NCBI GenBank assembly: GCA_002307295.1
Contig: DBTY01000042.1
Span: 57,750-121,749, forward strand
Direction: 5' to 3'
Length of the DNA stretch: 64,000 nucleotides
Origin: Ignavibacteriales bacterium UBA1304
Lineage (GTDB): Bacteria; Bacteroidota; Ignavibacteria; Ignavibacteriales; Ignavibacteriaceae
The translations under genes and the position numbers were made by a program. The notes beneath the pieces were generated by a model, which saw nothing but the letters and a program-made list of their open reading frames with translations, was not told the DNA's origin and did no database searches. Shown one piece after another: positions 62,177 to 64,000 of this stretch. The number at the start of each line of letters is the position of its first letter. The stretch's first letter is position 1.

Positions 62177-63610
62177 TTAAAACGTTTGCTTTAGAATCTC
62201 GCGTTTTTCAGCGTTTAATTTAAATATAAGTTCGCCAAAAAGCGTATTAGCCCAGGCAAACCAGTTTCTTGTAAATTTTGCAGGGTCGTCTTTTGAAAAG
62301 GATTCGTGCATAAAACCAGAGCCCGCATGAGTATTTTTTAGAGTTTTTATACAGTTATAAATTTCTCCGTTGTCGTCGCTTGTCAGCCCTCTCATTATTA
62401 TTCCAAGCGGCCAGATATAGTTGTACTCGGTATGCATGCCGCCTAAGCCCTCGCCGTATTTCCCTACATAGAAATAAGGATTATCAGAACTTAGAACAAA
62501 TTTTCTTGTGTTCCTATATATCGCGTCATCTTTTTTACAACATCCGAGATATGGCAAAGACAACAGATTTGGCACATTTGCATCGTCATTAAACAACATG
62601 TTGCCATAACCGTCTATTTCAAACGCATACATCTTTCCATAATTCAGATGTTCGGTTACGGCATATTTTTCAATTGTTTCAGTTAACTGCGCGGCAAGCG
62701 AACTGCATTCGTTAGCGAACTCTTTGTTTTTTAGTTCGGTAGAAAATATTTCGCTTAATTGGTTTAACGAAACCGCTGCAAATAAATTTGAAGGAATAAG
62801 AAAAGGATATATACAGCTATCGTCCGAAGGGCGAAACATCGAATGAATCAAACCGATTTTTTTTGTCGGCATCCCATAACCGTTTTGCGGCAAAGTATCA
62901 GTCCATGTAGACGTGTTCCTCTGGAATGAATACGGTCCCGGGTTATTAATTCTTTGCTGTTCTTTAAATGTTTTGACTACTAACGCCATAGCTTCCGCCC
63001 ATTGAGCGTCAAAGCAGGAAGCGTCGCCCGTAGTTTTCCAGTATCCGTAAGCTAAACGGATAGGGTAACAGAGCGAATCTATTTCCCATTTTCTTTCATG
63101 CAGTTCAGGCTTCATTATAGTATGATCCGAATCAAATTCGCTTCCTTCTTTACCTTTATTAAACGCGTTGGCATAAGGGTCAATCAATATGCATTTTGCC
63201 TGCCGGTTTATTACTCCCGCAATAAGCGCCCTTAGTTTTTTATCGTCTTTAGTAAGAGGAACATACGGCCAGACCTGCGCTGAAGAGTCGCGCAGCCACA
63301 TTGCGTTAATATCGCCGGTAATTACAAAAGTATCCGGCTTGCCGTTTTCGACGGCAAAAGACACAGTCGTGTCCAGCGTATTCGGGAAACAGTTTTCAAA
63401 CAGCCATCCAAGCTCTTCGTCATTGATGTTTTTTTTAATTTCTGCAATTTTTGCTTCAACCGATTCGCTTATAAATTTTCGGTTTTGCAATGCAGGTCGT
63501 TTTGTCTCATATGCGCTTTGTTGTAAATATGGAGCGGTATTAAAACCGAACGTACTTATCCCTGCGGCGGCAATGGCCGAGACTTTTAAGAATTCCCTTC
63601 TTGTTGTCAT
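62177..63610 (-). CDS. GH125 exo-alpha-1,6-mannosidase, Tat-type signal
   Basis: 477 residues. The N-terminus has a twin-arginine pattern (TTRREFLKVSAIAAAG). The rest is the GH125 (Mug157-like) (alpha/alpha)6 barrel: GWLFENCFPNTLDTTV, GDINAMWLRDSSAQVWPY, DSDHTIMKPELHERKWEIDS and MHTEYNYIWPLG. The family removes terminal non-reducing alpha-1,6-mannose from mannans or N-glycans without a metal. It leads the unit with the MFS and ROK kinase. Secretion by Tat means it folds before export. Confidence 0.92.
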   Translation of the reverse strand: MTTRREFLKVSAIAAAGISTFGFNTAPYLQQSAYETKRPALQNRKFISESVEAKIAEIKKNINDEELGWLFENCFPNTLDTTVSFAVENGKPDTFVITGDINAMWLRDSSAQVWPYVPLTKDDKKLRALIAGVINRQAKCILIDPYANAFNKGKEGSEFDSDHTIMKPELHERKWEIDSLCYPIRLAYGYWKTTGDASCFDAQWAEAMALVVKTFKEQQRINNPGPYSFQRNTSTWTDTLPQNGYGMPTKKIGLIHSMFRPSDDSCIYPFLIPSNLFAAVSLNQLSEIFSTELKNKEFANECSSLAAQLTETIEKYAVTEHLNYGKMYAFEIDGYGNMLFNDDANVPNLLSLPYLGCCKKDDAIYRNTRKFVLSSDNPYFYVGKYGEGLGGMHTEYNYIWPLGIIMRGLTSDDNGEIYNCIKTLKNTHAGSGFMHESFSKDDPAKFTRNWFAWANTLFGELIFKLNAEKREILKQTF

Positions 63611-63858
63611 TTTTTCACCGTAAAATATCGTTCAATAATAGCGCATAAGCATTTTTTGCTATACGCATCAAAAATTATGCCTTTTGTATATAAATAGACT
63701 GCCAGTTAAACGCTCTGTTATTTGCCATTTCCCAGGCCAGAAAGCGAGAACTCTGCGGCGCTCTATTTTTATTACAATAAGATTCGATTATCAAATTAAT
63801 AATATTTTATCCTTTTAACATCTAAATTTTAAATAAAATATCGGGCGGGGGAGGTTTA

Positions 63859-63978
63859 GTGCAAAGCAAAAAAACCATAGGGGAGTATGATAATGATCCA
63901 GAAAGAAAAGCAGTAAATAGAAGGAATAATTTTGGAAATTTAATCAAGAAAAGTAATCTTTATGTCAAAACTGTTTAG
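63859..63978 (+). CDS. Possible small protein of 39 residues
   Basis: GTG start four bases after GGGGGAGG, a strong ribosome site. The product is basic and polar (YDNDPERKAVNRRNN) with no membrane segment. It sits in the otherwise gene-free 63611-64000 region upstream of GH125. No family recognised; the ribosome site is the main support. Confidence 0.3.
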   Translation: MQSKKTIGEYDNDPERKAVNRRNNFGNLIKKSNLYVKTV

Positions 63979-64000
63979 GGAGTGTAAAATAGTTTGTGTA

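Noticed and set aside
1..64000. tRNA or rRNA genes
   Set aside because: I looked for T-arm and anticodon-arm patterns and conserved rRNA stretches in the spacers and found none convincing; a covariance scan would settle it.

Overview
The window looks like a chromosomal segment of an AT-rich bacterium of the Ignavibacteria / Chlorobi-Bacteroidetes (FCB) assemblage. This rests on several signals: type IX secretion (T9SS) C-terminal sorting domains, a PorV/PorQ-family outer-membrane protein, a CarboxypepD_reg-DUF5686 protein, an RRM-type RNA-binding protein, a TonB receptor with a carboxypeptidase-regulatory N-domain, and clear GGAGG-type ribosome binding sites ahead of many genes. The assignment is by gene content, not by a phylogenetic marker. 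I saw no rRNA, tRNA, CRISPR array or intact insertion sequence.

Layout. 1-10.6 kb holds signal transduction: a 5'-truncated hybrid histidine kinase and a response regulator; convergent to them, a sigma-54 activator/hybrid kinase pair; RluE; and a chemotaxis receptor with an unusually long chain of about 14 HAMP-like units. 10.9-14.9 kb has an acid phosphatase, a DUF2203 protein, an orphan sugar-binding lipoprotein and a GHL10 glycosidase. 15-17.7 kb is a compact wlbABC-like set for a diacetamido-uronic acid nucleotide sugar. 17.9-27.2 kb has an M16 peptidase pair (one active, one catalytically dead), a DUF5686 protein, an RRM protein, a T9SS cargo protein and a beta-propeller-like lipoprotein. 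27.8-37 kb reads as one long minus-strand set: aceE, aceF, lpd, DUF1015, serC and a lipoprotein. 37.3-39.2 kb is an AT-rich defence-like insert. 39.5-47.4 kb has MarR, Aat and a surface-glycan set (GtrA flippase, FAD oxidoreductase, three tandem GT-C glycosyltransferases). 47.5-54.9 kb is a T9SS/TonB operon. 55.3-63.6 kb is a mannoside/glucoside utilisation locus: GH125, FucP-type MFS, ROK kinase, GH3 and a GH15-like hydrolase.

The most interesting locus is at 37.3-39.2 kb. It encodes a retron-type reverse transcriptase carrying both retron-diagnostic motifs (NAxxH and a VTG-like ITG), translationally coupled to a Cro/C1-type HTH protein, with a small 77-residue protein ahead of them. Upstream lies a 735-bp gene-free stretch containing an 11-bp perfect inverted repeat 159 bp apart that encloses a 10-bp hairpin. 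This is the geometry expected of a retron msr-msd RNA with a1/a2 ends. The RT+HTH arrangement resembles retron type VI as I recall that classification; the RNA boundaries are my inference.

A second notable structure is the GT-C array at 42.9-47.4 kb. Copy 2 is preceded by a decayed duplicate of the 3' end of the oxidoreductase gene, with an in-frame stop. This records the tandem duplication that made the array. Copies 2 and 3 also share an internal 75-bp duplication that copy 1 lacks.
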